From: Zygnema cylindricum
Taxonomy: Eukaryota; Streptophyta; Zygnematophyceae; Zygnematales; Zygnemataceae
Length of the DNA stretch: 64,000 nt
Assembly: GCA_037447655.1 (NCBI GenBank)
Contig: JBBHKE010001776.1
Span: 17,745-81,744, forward strand
Direction of reading: 5' to 3'
The notes under the pieces were generated by a model, which was not told the DNA's origin, did no database searches, and saw nothing but the letters and a program-made list of their open reading frames with translations. Position numbers and translations under genes: made by a program. Below are positions 9,196 through 22,009 of the stretch, in pieces (position 1 is the stretch's first letter; every line of letters starts with the position of its first letter).

Positions 9196-12100
9196 ATGAA
9201 CTAAAAAGGTTAAATTTTAGTGAAAAACTAGGTTTATGGTATTTCTGTTTTTTTATGTACTTTTCTGTAGCATTCTCTACTCTTCTGTACTTTTTTCCTA
9301 TGATACTGTACATTGTAGAACAGTTCGATCCACTTAACAGTCAATATATGTTGTGTACTTTTCTGTACTGCATAGTACTATGATATTTCCGTATATTATA
9401 TTTCTGATAGTATTTTATATATGTATCATTTTGTATATATCATACATATATATCATGATGCATATATCATTGGGATTTCTTAAGGTATGAGAATTGTAAG
9501 TCAAAAGGATTTTATAATTATGTGATTATTAACTATTACATGTTTTGGATATCTTGTATGGTGTATGCATGGAGGATCAAAAGCATATAATTTATGTATT
9601 CATTTATTTATTTATTTTTTTAGTATTCACTTGATAATATAATTTTTTTTTTTTATCGAGTTATTGACTTACGATGGGAAAAAAAATACTGAAAGGATTT
9701 TGTATATAGATCCGAGAAAGAAAAAAAATGAAACTCATTTTTGAAAAGAAAATGTGACATGAAAATAAGGTAATAACAAAAAAAAAGCGTAAAGGCTCTT
9801 GGTATAAAGAAAAATGCACGTGTCCTTGGTATATTTAATTTGTGTTTTGGATACATTTGGTATTTAAATTTTTGAAGTATAATAACCCTGTAAGTGATAA
9901 TTGTGAATCGTACTTGAATATAAGAAGTTTCATTACATATACAACATGAAAATCAAAGAGGTTAAATTAAGAGAGGGAAGTCACAAATTCAAAGGACCTT
10001 AAATTGTTGGGAAAGAAGCATATGGCAAAGAAAAAAAAAGGAGAATAATAACAATGATAACGTTTCACAAGTAGAATCCTTTTGACATACAACGCGATTT
10101 ATTTGACCCAAATAAAAGGGGTTTACTACAATGAGAGCTGTAAGGGAAAAAAACTTAACCCATCGACTCCTGTGACTTATGCCCCACCACTGATGTCTCC
10201 CTCCCCAGTCATCCCTCATTCTCCCTTTCCCTCTCTCTCCTCTCTCTTTCCCTCTCCTCCATCTCCTCCCCTCTCCATCTCCTTCTCCCTCTTACCTTTT
10301 TGTCTCCTCCCTTCCCTCTCTCTCCCTCTCTTACCTTTTCGTCTCCTCTCTCCCTCTAGCCCTCCCTCTCTCTCCCTCTCCCTCCTACCTTTCCGTCTCC
10401 TCTCTCCCTCTCCCTCTCCCCCCTTTACCCTATTTCTCCACGTCCAAACTCCACCAAATGCGAGAGAGGATCAGCAAAACTCGGGAGGTAGGAATGAAGG
10501 GCGGAATATTCCCTTTCAGGAGAGAGGGAGAAGGAGAGGGAGAGGGAGAGGGAGAGGGAGGCGAGCTCAGTTTTAGAAGACAGAACTCAAACGCACTTTC
10601 TCACAGAGTTCTCTCAGGCTATAGTTTCCTATAATCCTAAGTCAACACCTCTTCCCCTCCCCCCTCTTCTTCCCCCCCTCCCTCCCTCCTCTCCGTCCCC
10701 TCCCTACAAAAACAAAAAATACAAAACCGAAAACGAAAATTTCAAAATTGGAAACACATGCAAAACTAAAACAAAATTAAAAGAAAAGAAAAGAAAAAAA
10801 CAAAATCGAAAACAAAAACAAAGACAAACAAAAACGGAAAACGGAAAAATAAAGAAAATCAAAGAAACTGTCAACAAATAAACAAAAGTTGAAAAGTAAC
10901 AAACAAAAAAGTACAGCAAGTACATTTATGTCCAGACAAAAAACAAAAAAAAAAGTAGAATCAAATCAATAAATCTAAATTTGAAAAGAGTAAATGAATC
11001 GACAGTACAAAATTTGAAAAAAAAGAAAAAAAAAAGGGTTTAATAAAAAAATATCATCATTACTTCTCGTTTTTTTATGTACATGAGTGAAAAAAAAAAA
11101 ATTTTCTCCTGAATTTCTTTGACAAATAATGTCAAACCAAAAAAATTAGAAATACAAAATGTACAAAAACAAATGAAACTTCCTACCGCTTTTTAGAATC
11201 GTGAAAAAGGAGGAAAAAGAGAGAGAGAGGAGAGAGGAGAGAGGAGAGAGGAGAGAGGAGAGAGGAGAGAGAGGAGAGAGAGGAGAGAGAGGAGAGAGAG
11301 GAGAGGGAGGAGAGGGAGGAGAGGGAGGAGAGGGAGAGAGAGAGAGAGAGAGGGGGAGAGGGGGAGGGAGAGGGAGAGGGAGAGAGGTAAAGGGNNNNNN
11401 NNNNGAGAGAGGGGAGGGGAAAGAGAGGGGAGGGAGAGGGGGGGGAGAGGGGAGGGAGGGTGAGAGGAGGTAAGACATGAAGGGGAGTGGGAGGAGAGGG
11501 GAGAGGGAGAGGAAGTAAGAGGTGGTAAGGTAAGGAAGGGAAAGGGAGAGGAGATAAGACATTAAAGGAGAAAGAAAGGAGGAAAAGGGGAAAAGGGAAA
11601 GGAAGCGAGAGTGGGAAGGGGAGGTGGAAAGGGAGAGTGAGGGAGAGAAGCATGGGAAATTTGAGGTGGAGGAAGGTGAGAGGGAGGGTTAGACGAAGAG
11701 GGAGGAGGGAGATGAGGGGGAGGAGGAAGGTAAACAGTGAGGAAAAGGGCGGGCAAGAGAGAGAGAAAGGGAGGAAACGAGGAAAGCGGGGGGAGAGGGG
11801 AAGAGAGTGGGAGAGAGAGGACGAGACAGAGGGGAGTGGAGGGAGATTTCAAGAAGAATTTGAGAGGGAAAGAGAGATAAAGAGAACAGGAAGGAGAAGG
11901 AGAAGAGGTAAGGAAGAGTCTAAGATCAGAGAGAAGGGGAAGGAAATGGGGAACGAGAAGAGAGCGAGGGAGAGGGACAGAGAATGCGAGAAAGAGCGAG
12001 AACGAGAGGCAATGTGAGAGAGGGAGAGAGATAGAGAGTTTTTTTATACAATCTTGAATGTTCATTTTTTTTTTTACCCAAAAGTTTCCAGAAAATATAA

Positions 12101-13007
12101 AAATCTCAATCCTTGATTCCCTACGTTACCTTAAAGACATTAGAACCCAAAATATTAAAAACGTTTAAACTTCAAAACCCTAAAAAATTTAAAACCTCAA
12201 AAATAAACTCCAAATAATATACATTGGAAATAATAATAATAATAATAATAATTAATAAATCCTAATAACCTCACAAACCCCTAAAAACCCAAGAAAAGAA
12301 ATGAGGATCAGGAGGGGAAAGGGAAGAGAGGGGTGCTAGGAAAGGGGGAGACGAGAGATATCGGAGGGAGAGAGAGAGGATGGGGAGGGAGAAACAGATG
12401 AGGGAGAGTGGGAGGAGAGAGGGAGCGATGAGCAGGATAGGAGAGAGAGAATGGGACAAAGAGTGAGAGCGAGAGGGATAGGAAGGAGAGAGAGAGAGGA
12501 TGGGAGAGAGGGAGGGAGAGAGGGTGACAAATGATCCTGGACGACAAAGTGAGGTTCAAGGAGAGACAGGGGAGGGAGGGTGAGCGAGAGAGAAAGAGAG
12601 AGATGGAGGGAAAGGGAGAGAGAGAGAAAGAAAGAGAGAGAGAGAGGAGAGAGAGAGGAGAGAAAGAGAGAGAGAGATGTCCGTTCTATTACCATTCTTT
12701 TCTTGTGAATACAGTTTTACAAATTTTAAATGTAAGCATCTTCTTAACCTCCTTGATAAGAATAAAAATGATTAAATAAATAATGTATATTAAATATTTA
12801 TAATCTCTCAAAAAAAAAAAAAAGAGTGTGGGAAGAAAAATAGAGAAAAAAAAAAAAAAACAGAAGGAAAGAAAATAAAAAATTAAGCTTTAACCTATCA
12901 TGGAATATTTGCTTTTATTTTTTTGTTTTGTTTTAAATTATAAATTTGTTTTATTGTTAGATTAAAAAAACCCTAAAAACTACAAAAATAAGTAAAGAAA
13001 TAAATAC
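9196..13007. other. no gene; AT-rich then low-complexity blocks
   Basis: 9196-10080 is AT-rich with repeated CTGTACTTTTCTGTA phrases near 9240-9370. CT-rich blocks lie at 10205-10450 and 10650-10705, A-rich DNA at 10700-11200, and GA-rich blocks at 11205-12035 and 12308-12680. If the exon at 13008-13643 belongs to a longer gene, its later exons should lie here, but I could not recognise them. Confidence 0.45.
11205..12035. repeat. GA-rich block containing an assembly gap
   Basis: About 830 bp of nearly uninterrupted purine sequence with GGAGAGA-type units. It contains a run of ten N at 11395-11404, so the true length of the repeat is not known. Confidence 0.95.
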
Positions 13008-13643
13008 CTCAAGTGCTTCTTTAATTTGTTCCCCATTTTCTGCTGTTCCCAAAATCTCCGAATTTTCCGAATTTTCCGAACTTTTCAAAATTTCTGAACT
13101 TTTCAAATTTTCTGAATTTTCCGAATTTCCCGAACTTTCCGTTTTTTCTAAATTTTCCGAATTTTCGGTCGAATTAAATATTCGGAAGTGAAACATTTTT
13201 GCCGTTTTCCTTCCTCTAAACCCTTCCCTAACACTCTCCCTCCTCTCACCCCCTAATCTCAAACTAAAGCCATTTTCAAAACCCAAACCCCTTTTAGTTG
13301 AAAAAATATTCGTACTAAATCTATTTCCCAAGCATTTGTTATTTTTTACGATAAAAAAAGTAGGAAAAGAATTAGAAAACACATTTTTTTGACCTAAATT
13401 TGACCCATTTTTTACTACATTTGGACTAAAACTAGGGAAGGGAGAGGAAGGGAGGGAGAGAGCGGAGGAGACGGAGGAAGAGAAGGAGAGGGAGGGAGGG
13501 GAGGAGGGAGCGGGAATGAATTGGAGGAGAGAAGAGTTCACACGTGTGGAAGAAAGAGGAAGAGGGGGAGAGAGGAGAGAGGTTTGAGAAGAGAGGCAGG
13601 AGGTAGGGGAATTGAGGAGGAGGGGGGGAGAGAGGGAAGCCAT
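13008..13643 (-). CDS. first exon of a putative organelle-targeted protein
   Basis: The ATG at 13643 lies downstream of a CT-rich leader (coding strand) and opens 212 codons up to a GAG|GTATTT donor at 13008/13007. The first 80 or so residues are rich in Ser, Pro, Leu and Thr with almost no acidic residues (MASLSPPLLLNSPTSCLSSQ...), as in chloroplast or mitochondrial transit peptides. A basic middle part (RRESVREGFRGRKTAK) follows, then a region of repeated SENSENSE/SSE words, ending NGEQIKEALE. No domain is recognised and no downstream exon was found, so the product is unknown. Targeting is inferred from composition alone. Confidence 0.5.
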
Positions 13644-13935
13644 TCAGACGGAGGGAGATAGAGAGGAGGTAAGGGAAAAATAAGAGAGAGAGAGGGGGAG
13701 GAGGGGACAGAGAGCGAGGGGAGAGGATAGGGAGAAGGGAGAGGATAGGGAGAAGGGAGAGGAAGTGAGAAAAGAGAAAAAAAAGGGAGAGGAGAGGGAG
13801 AGGAGAGAGGAGAGAGGGAGGAAAAAGAGAGGAAGAGCAGAGGGAAAGCGAAGAGAGAGAGGAAAGAGAAGAGAGAGAGAGAGAGGGAGAGAGAGGGAGA
13901 GAGAGAGAGGGAGGGGAGGAGGGAGAGAGAGAGTA
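13438..13935. repeat. GA-rich block upstream of and into the exon
   Basis: A purine-rich stretch on the + strand, that is CT-rich on the coding strand of the adjoining minus-strand exon, where it forms the presumed 5' leader and encodes the Ser/Pro-rich N-terminus. Confidence 0.85.
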
Positions 13936-13943
13936 AACTGGAA

Positions 13944-16486
13944 CTGGATAACGCTCTCCCTCCGTTGAGCGTTTGTTGGTTCGCTGTTGCATACTTTCTG
14001 GTTCTCTGTGGCAGACCGGCACAGTAATTAACGTGGATTTCTGTTCGCCGGTTTGTACGGAACAGGATTTCCGTACGGTCATTCTCGTGAAGTCGTCATT
14101 CGTAACGTTTCTTTTTTTTCCGTGCGCATTATTGTCCTTTTCTGCTAGATTGTCAAGTGCCCTTCCGGTGATTTTGTACGGTAAAGATTTTTGTACCGTA
14201 ATTTTGTACGGTCATTCTTCGCACTCGGCCATTCGTAGCGTTCGCTGTTTTTCGTGCGCATTCTTCTCCTCTTTTCGTACGCTGTTACCCGCCCTTCGGA
14301 TGAACTTTCATCGAGGCAGTTCCGTTTGTGACTGACTCGACTGTCGGCGCTTTCGGGGAAACTGACGTCAGTTACAATTATTAGAAAAATTTCTAAATTT
14401 AAATTTTATACTGTATTCTATACAGTACAGTATATACGAAGTAAAAAAATATGTCACCTTGCGATACATCGTTCCTAGCTCAACAATCGATATAATATTG
14501 AGGTATCAGAAATAATTTCCAGATACACATCACAAAACTATTTCACGATTTCTGAGCTCGCACTAAAAATGTGCACTGTTGGGTTCTTGATGTATACAGT
14601 TTCATACTAAATAGCGTATCTGTGATTCTATGCAGATCGGCGTTGTTAGAACGCACCGAAACACTTTTGAAAAAAAGTACGTCAACCAAATCTTTTTAAC
14701 TGTTGGAGTGGTGATTTTGGTCACTACAAGGCAGTACTGTACGGTGCTGTATAGTACAGTACACTCGTGGACTATATTCTGTGCGGCAGATTTGCAGATC
14801 TGAGTCGCTAAAAACAAAGTCCTCCGCACTAAATCAAGAGCATTGACGCAGCAGACACGGATATGACAAGCTTCAAATACATCTCAGCCGTTACATGCTA
14901 ATCTTAGACGCGTGCAAGGTTTCTGTAATTGATGTGTTTCGTACGAAAACAGAGTCAGCACGTGTAAGACACGCAAGTAATATATCCTAGCCGTTCAATA
15001 ATCTATAATCGATTACGATTTCGTCGTACATGAGGATCGCTGTAACCGATTGCATAAACTGGAAGGGTGGCATGGAACTGGAACCCTTACTGAAGATCAG
15101 TGAGGAATTCACTCCCACCATTTTGTACAAACCCTAGCGCTAAAAGTTCAGCAGCAAGCCTGTAAAACTGTATAGGAGCCATCCCAGTTTTTAATTCAAA
15201 CCTAAATTCTACATTCAAATAAGGAGAAAGATTCGAAAATGAGAATCTAGACAGTTTTCTTTCATTATTTTTTACACATTCGTTGTACATTTTACCAAGA
15301 ATTAGCGAAATTGTTTCGTTTTTTTTCCGTTTCTGTCGTCCACTTTTTCTGGAGAGACAAATTCAATTTTGAGATTCAGAACCAAACCAACCTAACCGAA
15401 ATTGCGGTTTTTCGTTCAATTTTTTTGGAGTTCTAGCATGAATGGCAGAATCTTTACACATTCTTCAAATTATTACAATCACTTCAACAAAAACTCCTTT
15501 GTTTCTTTTTTGAACGACGGAAAAGTACCAAAAGTCACAGCAGGAGATCAGAATTTCATTGTTGTCAACACTTGATCGCTGAGACTCCCCTCTCTCTCTA
15601 TCCCTCTCCCTCTGCCTCTCCCTCTTCCTCTATTTACTTCTCCCTCTCTCTCTTCTTCCCTCCTCCCCCTGTCTCCATCTTGCTCTCCACCGCGCTCACA
15701 TTATTGTACAGTTTCATGATTTTTTTTTTTCGTAAGATATCTTGAACGAAAAACTTGATAAATTTGACGTATTTGACTATTAACAGAAGCCGTTTTTTAT
15801 TTTTTTTGCCAAAAGCTGATGTCAAACCGTCAACTCACGGATGACCAACTTAAGCTTAAATTGACCGAAAGACTCTAAATTGACTACATAGCGACAAAAA
15901 TATTGCACAATCTGTTGTTTTTCTCATTGGAAAAAACCGTCGGTCGACCAGTACTGTACATTCAAATAGCTACAGACAAAAAGTACAAAAAGTGAGTTAC
16001 AGCATTAAATTCACAAGCAGGCATTCTAAATATTTGACATTTTGATTTTTTTTGGTCAAGTATAAGGGTTCGCAAGACACTGTTGGTTTGCTTTTTATCA
16101 AGCTTATTTTACAGAGGAAAGCCAGGTAGGGTGAGAGTAGAGGTGTAGAGAAAAACTTTTGAAGGAGAGTGAAGGCCTGAGGTAGGTGTAGAGAGTGGGA
16201 GGGGAAGAGAGAGAGAGAGAGGGAAAGAGAGAGAGGTGGAGAGGGGAGAGAGAAAGAGAGTGAGAGAGAGATAGGAAGAGTAATTCTTTTTGAACACACA
16301 GCACACACAGAGGGAAAGTGCGAGAGAGAGAGGGAGAGAGGCACAGAGAGAGGGAGAATAAAACTTTTTGAACACACACACACAAGGAGAGAAAGAGAGG
16401 GAGAGAGCGAGAGAGAATCTTTTTGAAGGAGAGACAAAAAGGAGAGCCAAAAGGGAGAGAGGAAAAGGTTATTGGATACAGTCATT
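13944..16486. other. intergenic, no recognised gene
   Basis: 13944-15590 is mixed intergenic DNA with many GTACGG/CGTAC words. 15590-15690 is CT-rich. 16125-16460 is GA-rich with a small CA tract and forms the leader region of the STRAP gene, on the opposite strand polarity to the CT-rich leaders of the other genes here. No promoter element can be assigned with confidence. Confidence 0.45.
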
Positions 16487-19400
16487 ATGTCTTCGTTGGA
16501 GGGTCGACGTCCGGCTCAAGTGCCCCTCGTGTGTCACGGTCACTCTCGACCAATTGTAGACCTGTCCTACAGTCCTGTGACAGATGACGGTTACTTTCTC
16601 ATCAGTGCCAGTAAAGGTACCTTCTACTATTCTCTACCTTTCTTTTTCGTTTTCATTTTTTTGTTTTTTTGTGTAATTCCGGATTTTTTTTATTTTTCTT
16701 GGTAATTCTGGTATGTTCTTTTTTTATTTTTGTTTAGTAATTGCACTACTTTGAACGATCACTAATTCCGCTATCGACAATCTTTCCACTGTCATTGCAT
16801 TTTGTTTTTTTTTCTGGTTTAATTTCTATGGTTGTGTGAGTTTGTGTTTTATTTTATTTGTGATGTCTAATTGTGTCGTTTTCATGTGGTTTGACAGTAT
16901 TTTGGAATAATAATAATAAAATGTGAAATATTTGATTGTTTTATGTGATGAAAAATCCAGCAGGGATTATTGTTGTATTTAAGTTAGGGTTAGGTTTAGG
17001 GGATTAGGGTTTAGGGTTAGGGTTAAGGTTGAGGTTGAGGTTTTGGGTAGAATTTAGGAGTAGGGTTTAGGATTCAGGGTTCAGCAGTCCACGAGTTTTG
17101 AATGTTTACTTTGTGGCTGCTAATTTATGTCTCGTGATTGGTTCTTGTAATTTAATAGAGTTTCTATTCTTTTTTTGACTTTATTCGTACACTTAATCTT
17201 GTAATTTTTGTAAGACAATAGAGGAGGGGTGTGGGAATAAGTATGTGCATTGTGCTTTGAGTTGCTTTTTTTTTAGAATAAAACTTATATTCTTAACTGT
17301 TCGATTTACATTTTTGTGATATTCCGTCAGTTTGTTTGTTCATCTCTTGTTGCTCAAGATTCGGACTTTGTACTTTGTATAATGTACTTCGCACTTTTTG
17401 GACTATTTTGCTTTTTCTAGCTCGTGAAATTTATTAGAAGGGAATTATATGTACGCTGTAACTGGCCTTACTGGCATAATAATCGTATTAATAATTGTAC
17501 AGAAAACTGTACAATTTTGTGAAAAACACACATTCTGTTCGATTATGGTGATTACTGGCCATTATTGCCAGTAGTAGCGTATGCATAATTACCCTATGAG
17601 AAACTTAATTTCTAGGCTTGAAAGTACGCTAGATATGCTCAGAAACTGGCAGAATAGAATCTCTAAGTTAGAGAAGAAAAAGCAAAAGGATGAACTTTTC
17701 TTGCTTTCAAACGATAATGGTTTACAAAATTCACAGCAATAATCGCATGCTTATCATTTTCGTCCTTTATTTTTTGTCTTATTATTGTTGTCTTATCATT
17801 TTTTTCTGGTTTAGATATATGGCAATCCAATTGTCTTATCTTTTTTGTCTTATCTTGTTTGTCTTATCAAATATTTTTGTCTTGTCAGTTTTTCCTACCA
17901 TTTTTTGTCCTATCATTTTCGTCTTATCATTTTGATCTTATCATTTTTATCTTTTCCTTTCTTTTGACTAACCTTTTTTGTCTCATCGTTTTTGTCTGGA
18001 TTGTCTAGATGGCAAGCCAATGCTTCGTAATGGTGAAACCGGTGATTGGATTGGTACTTTTGAAGGGCACAAAGGAGCAGTTTGGGGAGCCTCTTTGAAC
18101 AAACCAGCACTTCTAGCAGCAACTGCATCTGCCGATTTTAGCGCGTAAGAATATTTTGGAACTGCCACTTAGAGATTGGACGATTATAGGTTTCATATAG
18201 TTTATGAGTTTGTGTTTTTTTTTTATTTTTTGTCTTTTGTTTTCTGTTTTTTTTCTCTTTTGGAAATGGGGGTAAACAGACGAGTATGGGATGCTCTTAG
18301 TGGAGATCAGCTTCACTCGTTTGAGCACCGACATATTGTTCGTTCTGTGGATTTTACTCAGGTCGGTGGGAAGTCGCATTTAGCCCCCAATTAATATGAT
18401 ATTTTTTTTGGAGATGTTTATCGTTGTTGGTTTTACAATATGAAATAAGTAAAATTCAACTTATTCTGACAGCAATACCTTACAGAAATTGGCAGCATGT
18501 TAATTATATCTGATACAATTTGTTTTTCAATTACATCTTATGTGGTATGGAATTCCTAGAAACTGCAGGACAATTAACTCAGAAAATGGGAGAAGAAAAA
18601 TTGGTTACAAGTGCTAGGCTATAAAACTACTGAAGGTTTTTTTTACTTTCTAGGTTTTTGTGTTTGTCTGTAGAGTCTTAATTTACAATAATGATGCAAG
18701 ACCAGTCTCGCAGAATTCTAGCCGAGAACATTGTTCCTGGATGTAAAAATTGCTTTCGAAGTTGCTTTTCATTTGTACAGAGTACCTGTTTTGTATTTGC
18801 AGGATTCGAAGTCACTTTTGACAGCCGGTCATGAAAAAGTTATGCGAATTTTTGATTTGGAACGACCGGAAAATCCGGTTACTATCGAGGGAATGCCGGG
18901 AACTATTCGATGTTCAATTTGGTTTGACAACGATAACCTAATTTTGAGCACTCTCATCGACTCAGGTGGAGTCAAGTGAGTTTTTTGCACCATTGATTAT
19001 AATATTTTTGAGACCGAGGTTTTGGTTCTTAGTTCATGCTTGTGGTAAAGGGCTCAAGATTGTCAGAACAATCACTGTGCTTACTTTTTGGGAACATCTT
19101 TACTTCTTTTGTTTTCTACGGTGTCCAGTGTGTTTTACTGGCGGTAGTGGTTTGATTGTTATAAATTCAGAGACGTTGTAGACGGCCTCTCTTGGTACTT
19201 GAAAATTTTCTGGCATTCGTTTATTTACTTTTCTGCACTTTACAAGTACCATTGCCTTTTACCGTAGTAAAATAGGGATACAGGTCTTTGCAGCTTCAGC
19301 TTTTGAGATTCGTTCACTTTATCACGTAACCTTATAGGTGTATTGACCTAATCAGTGTATACAGACTTAAAAGGGATTTAGTATTATTTACACTGAATTT

Positions 19401-21742
19401 GTTTTTTGACGTGGCTCATCTCATTCTGGCCACTTACTAGTGTTATTAACACTAATTTATGATTCTGGGTGTAAAAGACATTCACTTGAGTTAGTTTTAT
19501 TAACTAAAATGACAATGGGCAGTATAGCAGTATGAAAGAACAGTATGGATAAGAACGTGTCAAATTCCACACCACGTAATGGAAACAAGAAAAGGTCTCA
19601 CAAGGGGGCTTGCTGTCCACATACTTTTCCTTTGAGTACTGCTGTTCTTTACACGAGCTTACGTGTTTTCCTCTAAAGCAATGACACGTTCTTTTCTTTG
19701 CTTAAATCTTTGTCACTTTCTGTGTTTGTTCTCTGTCTTCGTTTTCTTTGTTCTCTTGTCTTTGTTTGTATTTTTAACAGCAGAGCATTTGGCCACTTTC
19801 TTTTCTAATCTTGGACCTTAATGGCACCTGGGTTTGGGAAAATCAGAGTATGGGATGTCCGAAACAAACAAATTGTGAGGACATTGGACACAAAGTCATC
19901 CTGCACCAGTGTGGAAGTTTCAAGAGACGGGCGATATATTACAACAGCTGATGGACATGAAGTAAAGTTTTGGGACACAAATGGGTGAGTTTCCTTTTTG
20001 CATTGTTTTTAAGCTAACATCCAGTTAAGATATGCTCATTAATGTTGCTTTCGTTATTTTTACGTTCAATGAATTCTAAGTGGTATGCATTTGCTACCGT
20101 TTGTGAATCCGTAATATCAACGTTTCTAATCTTTGTGTTTTGTACACCATAAGCTCTTCGAAAATTTTAATAAAGGAATACATTTGTGGAATTTGTTCAT
20201 TTTACTGCAAGTAAATCATTATTAATTGTACAAACATTGTACTTATCATACAGAATAATCTTCTTGGTTTAAATGTTGGACGATTTATTGGAAACTCTTC
20301 CAAAACCGGCTGAAGCATTCTGCCTATTTTAAAATTATTATAATAAAGATGGCACAAAACAATGAAGTCTTTCGGCAGCACATTTTCGATCAAAATCACA
20401 AAATCTAAACTTGAACATGGGACTTTAAAGAAAACAGCTGTATTTGATGGCTCTGTGTGCCTTCCTGGTCTGAATGGTCAGTGGAGAGGATAATGTTTCT
20501 AAGTCACATTTCTGCATTTCTCTCTGCTCAGGATTCTTCCAATCAATGTAGCCGATTGGAAGAAAGGTATTTACAGTTAGTTAGATGGGAAATACACCAA
20601 ATGGCAACAACGGCCTCATAATGTGGAAAATAGACGAAGTTTACACTTTCTGGTTTAGAATCCATTTGAATTGTAGAGCTGGATAGTTCCTCTCCATTCT
20701 TTCACAACCTCAGGATAACACATAACTTCTGCTTGCATAGCCAAAAGAGTTCACTGGCAGTTATGTTTGAAGTAAGAAAAAACGTCTAGCTTTGAAGTAT
20801 TTGCGGTTATAGCACGATCTATTACATAAAAAAAGAAGTATCAGAACTAGCTGTAGTTCTTTGTGTTGTCGTCCACTTTAGCGAATTTGAATGAACACAA
20901 ATTGTTTTTCGTTTAATATCAATTTGCAGATTTGAACTCGTTCGGAGCTTCGCCTTTCCTCAACCCGTTGTCGAGTCTGCGTCTCTGTACCCATCAAGTA
21001 ATCGATTCGTTGCTGGTGGAGCAGATATGTGGGTCCGACTGTTCGATTTTGAAACTGGGAAAGAGCGTGGTAAGTGTTATGGTTTTTCTGTCTTCAATTT
21101 TTGAAACGAGGATAGAGGATGGCAAAGTGTCGTAATTTTGCTGTCTTCGATTCTGAAACTAAGGGAGAGCATGATTGTTGTAATATTACTGTCTCTGATT
21201 TTATAACTAGGCTAGAGAACATGTTAAGTGACATAATTTAACTGTCTTCGATTCTGAAATTATTGGAGAGCAGGATTGTTGTAATTTTCTCCTTCCCCTA
21301 TCCCTTCTCCTCTCGCTTCCCCACTCTCTTTGCGAGACTCATTTCCTCCTTCCCCTATCCCTTCTCCTCTCTCTTCTCCTCTCCCTTCTCCTCTCCCTTC
21401 TCCTCTCCCTTCTCTTTCCTCCCAGCCTGTCATAAGGGCCATCACGGTCCGGTCCACTGTATTCGATTTGCCCCGGGAGGCGAATCCTACGCCTCGGGTT
21501 CCGAGGATGGCACGATTCGAATCTGGCAGACGGCGGGAGATGAAGGGGAAGGAGGGTTAGGAGGAGGAGGAGGAGGCGGCGGCGGAGGAGGAGGAGGGAC
21601 GGGAGTCGAAGGTCACGTCTCTCAATCAAGTACGGTACGAGTGGGAGTTGAAGAAGTGGCAAATAAAATAGAGGGTTTTCATATAACTAGCGACGCCTTT
21701 CCCTCTCTAAAGGATCTCTCTCACGCCAATGGGACCAAGTGA
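16487..21742 (+). CDS. STRAP: serine/threonine kinase receptor-associated protein (WD40)
   Basis: Seven exons with GT-AG borders and matching phases give 371 residues: 16487-16616, 18009-18144, 18280-18361, 18803-18975, 19847-19984, 20930-21069, 21426-21742. The product follows animal STRAP from end to end: [14 protein letters not shown] at the start, then DTGDWIGTF-like [85 protein letters not shown] and [15 protein letters not shown]. These are successive WD40 blades with GH and WD dipeptides. STRAP proteins are cytoplasmic/nuclear scaffolds; animal STRAP works with SMN/Unrip and TGF-beta signalling, and the role in this lineage is unknown. After the last blade exon 7 carries a run of about 13 Gly and a divergent acidic tail. 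The start was chosen as the first ATG matching the family N-terminus. Confidence 0.93.
16981..17075. repeat. degenerate telomere-like tract in STRAP intron 1
   Basis: Interspersed TTAGGG, TTTAGGG and GGGTTAGGG units with decayed spacers. It is too degenerate to be a recent telomere fusion. Confidence 0.75.
17755..18005. repeat. degenerate TTTTTGTCTTATCA repeat before exon 2
   Basis: Words of the type TTTTTGTCTTATC recur at irregular 15-20 bp spacing through the last 250 bp of STRAP intron 1. They form a pyrimidine-biased minisatellite running up to the exon 2 acceptor. Confidence 0.7.
19335..19525. repeat. possible MITE relic in STRAP intron 4
   Basis: The segment has GGCCACTTACTAGTGTTATTAACAC and ends TGACAATGGGCAGTATA. 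This resembles the elements at 62082-62272 and 62280-62453 (GGCCACTTAC..., GACGGGCAGTATA). Its left end is not clear. Confidence 0.4.
21285..21425. repeat. CT-rich tract at 3' end of STRAP intron 6
   Basis: Repeats of CTCTCCCTTCTC immediately upstream of the exon 7 acceptor. It serves as an extended polypyrimidine tract. Confidence 0.85.
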
Positions 21743-22009
21743 TGGAAAATAATGTAATAACTGTATATGACAAAAAAAAAAAAGTGTTTTTTCGCCGGAT
21801 TCAATCCTCGGTCCTCAACTTCGATGGTTGGTGATGAATGTTTGTTGTTTTTCTTGGTGTTTGGTTTGATTCCTTTGCTTTCTGGTTTGGTTATTGTTTT
21901 TTTCTCCTGGTTTTTTTTTTCTAGTTTGGTTTTGCCATAGTCACCGCTGTTCCGCAATTTCCAAAAGGGTGGGTAAATATGTTGTATGATGCCGTATATT
22001 AGGCGCATT

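Noticed and set aside
11146-12695. Minus-strand Leu/Pro/Ser ORFs in the GA-rich blocks
   Set aside because: Pure low complexity crossing an assembly gap, with no start context, domain or splice support.
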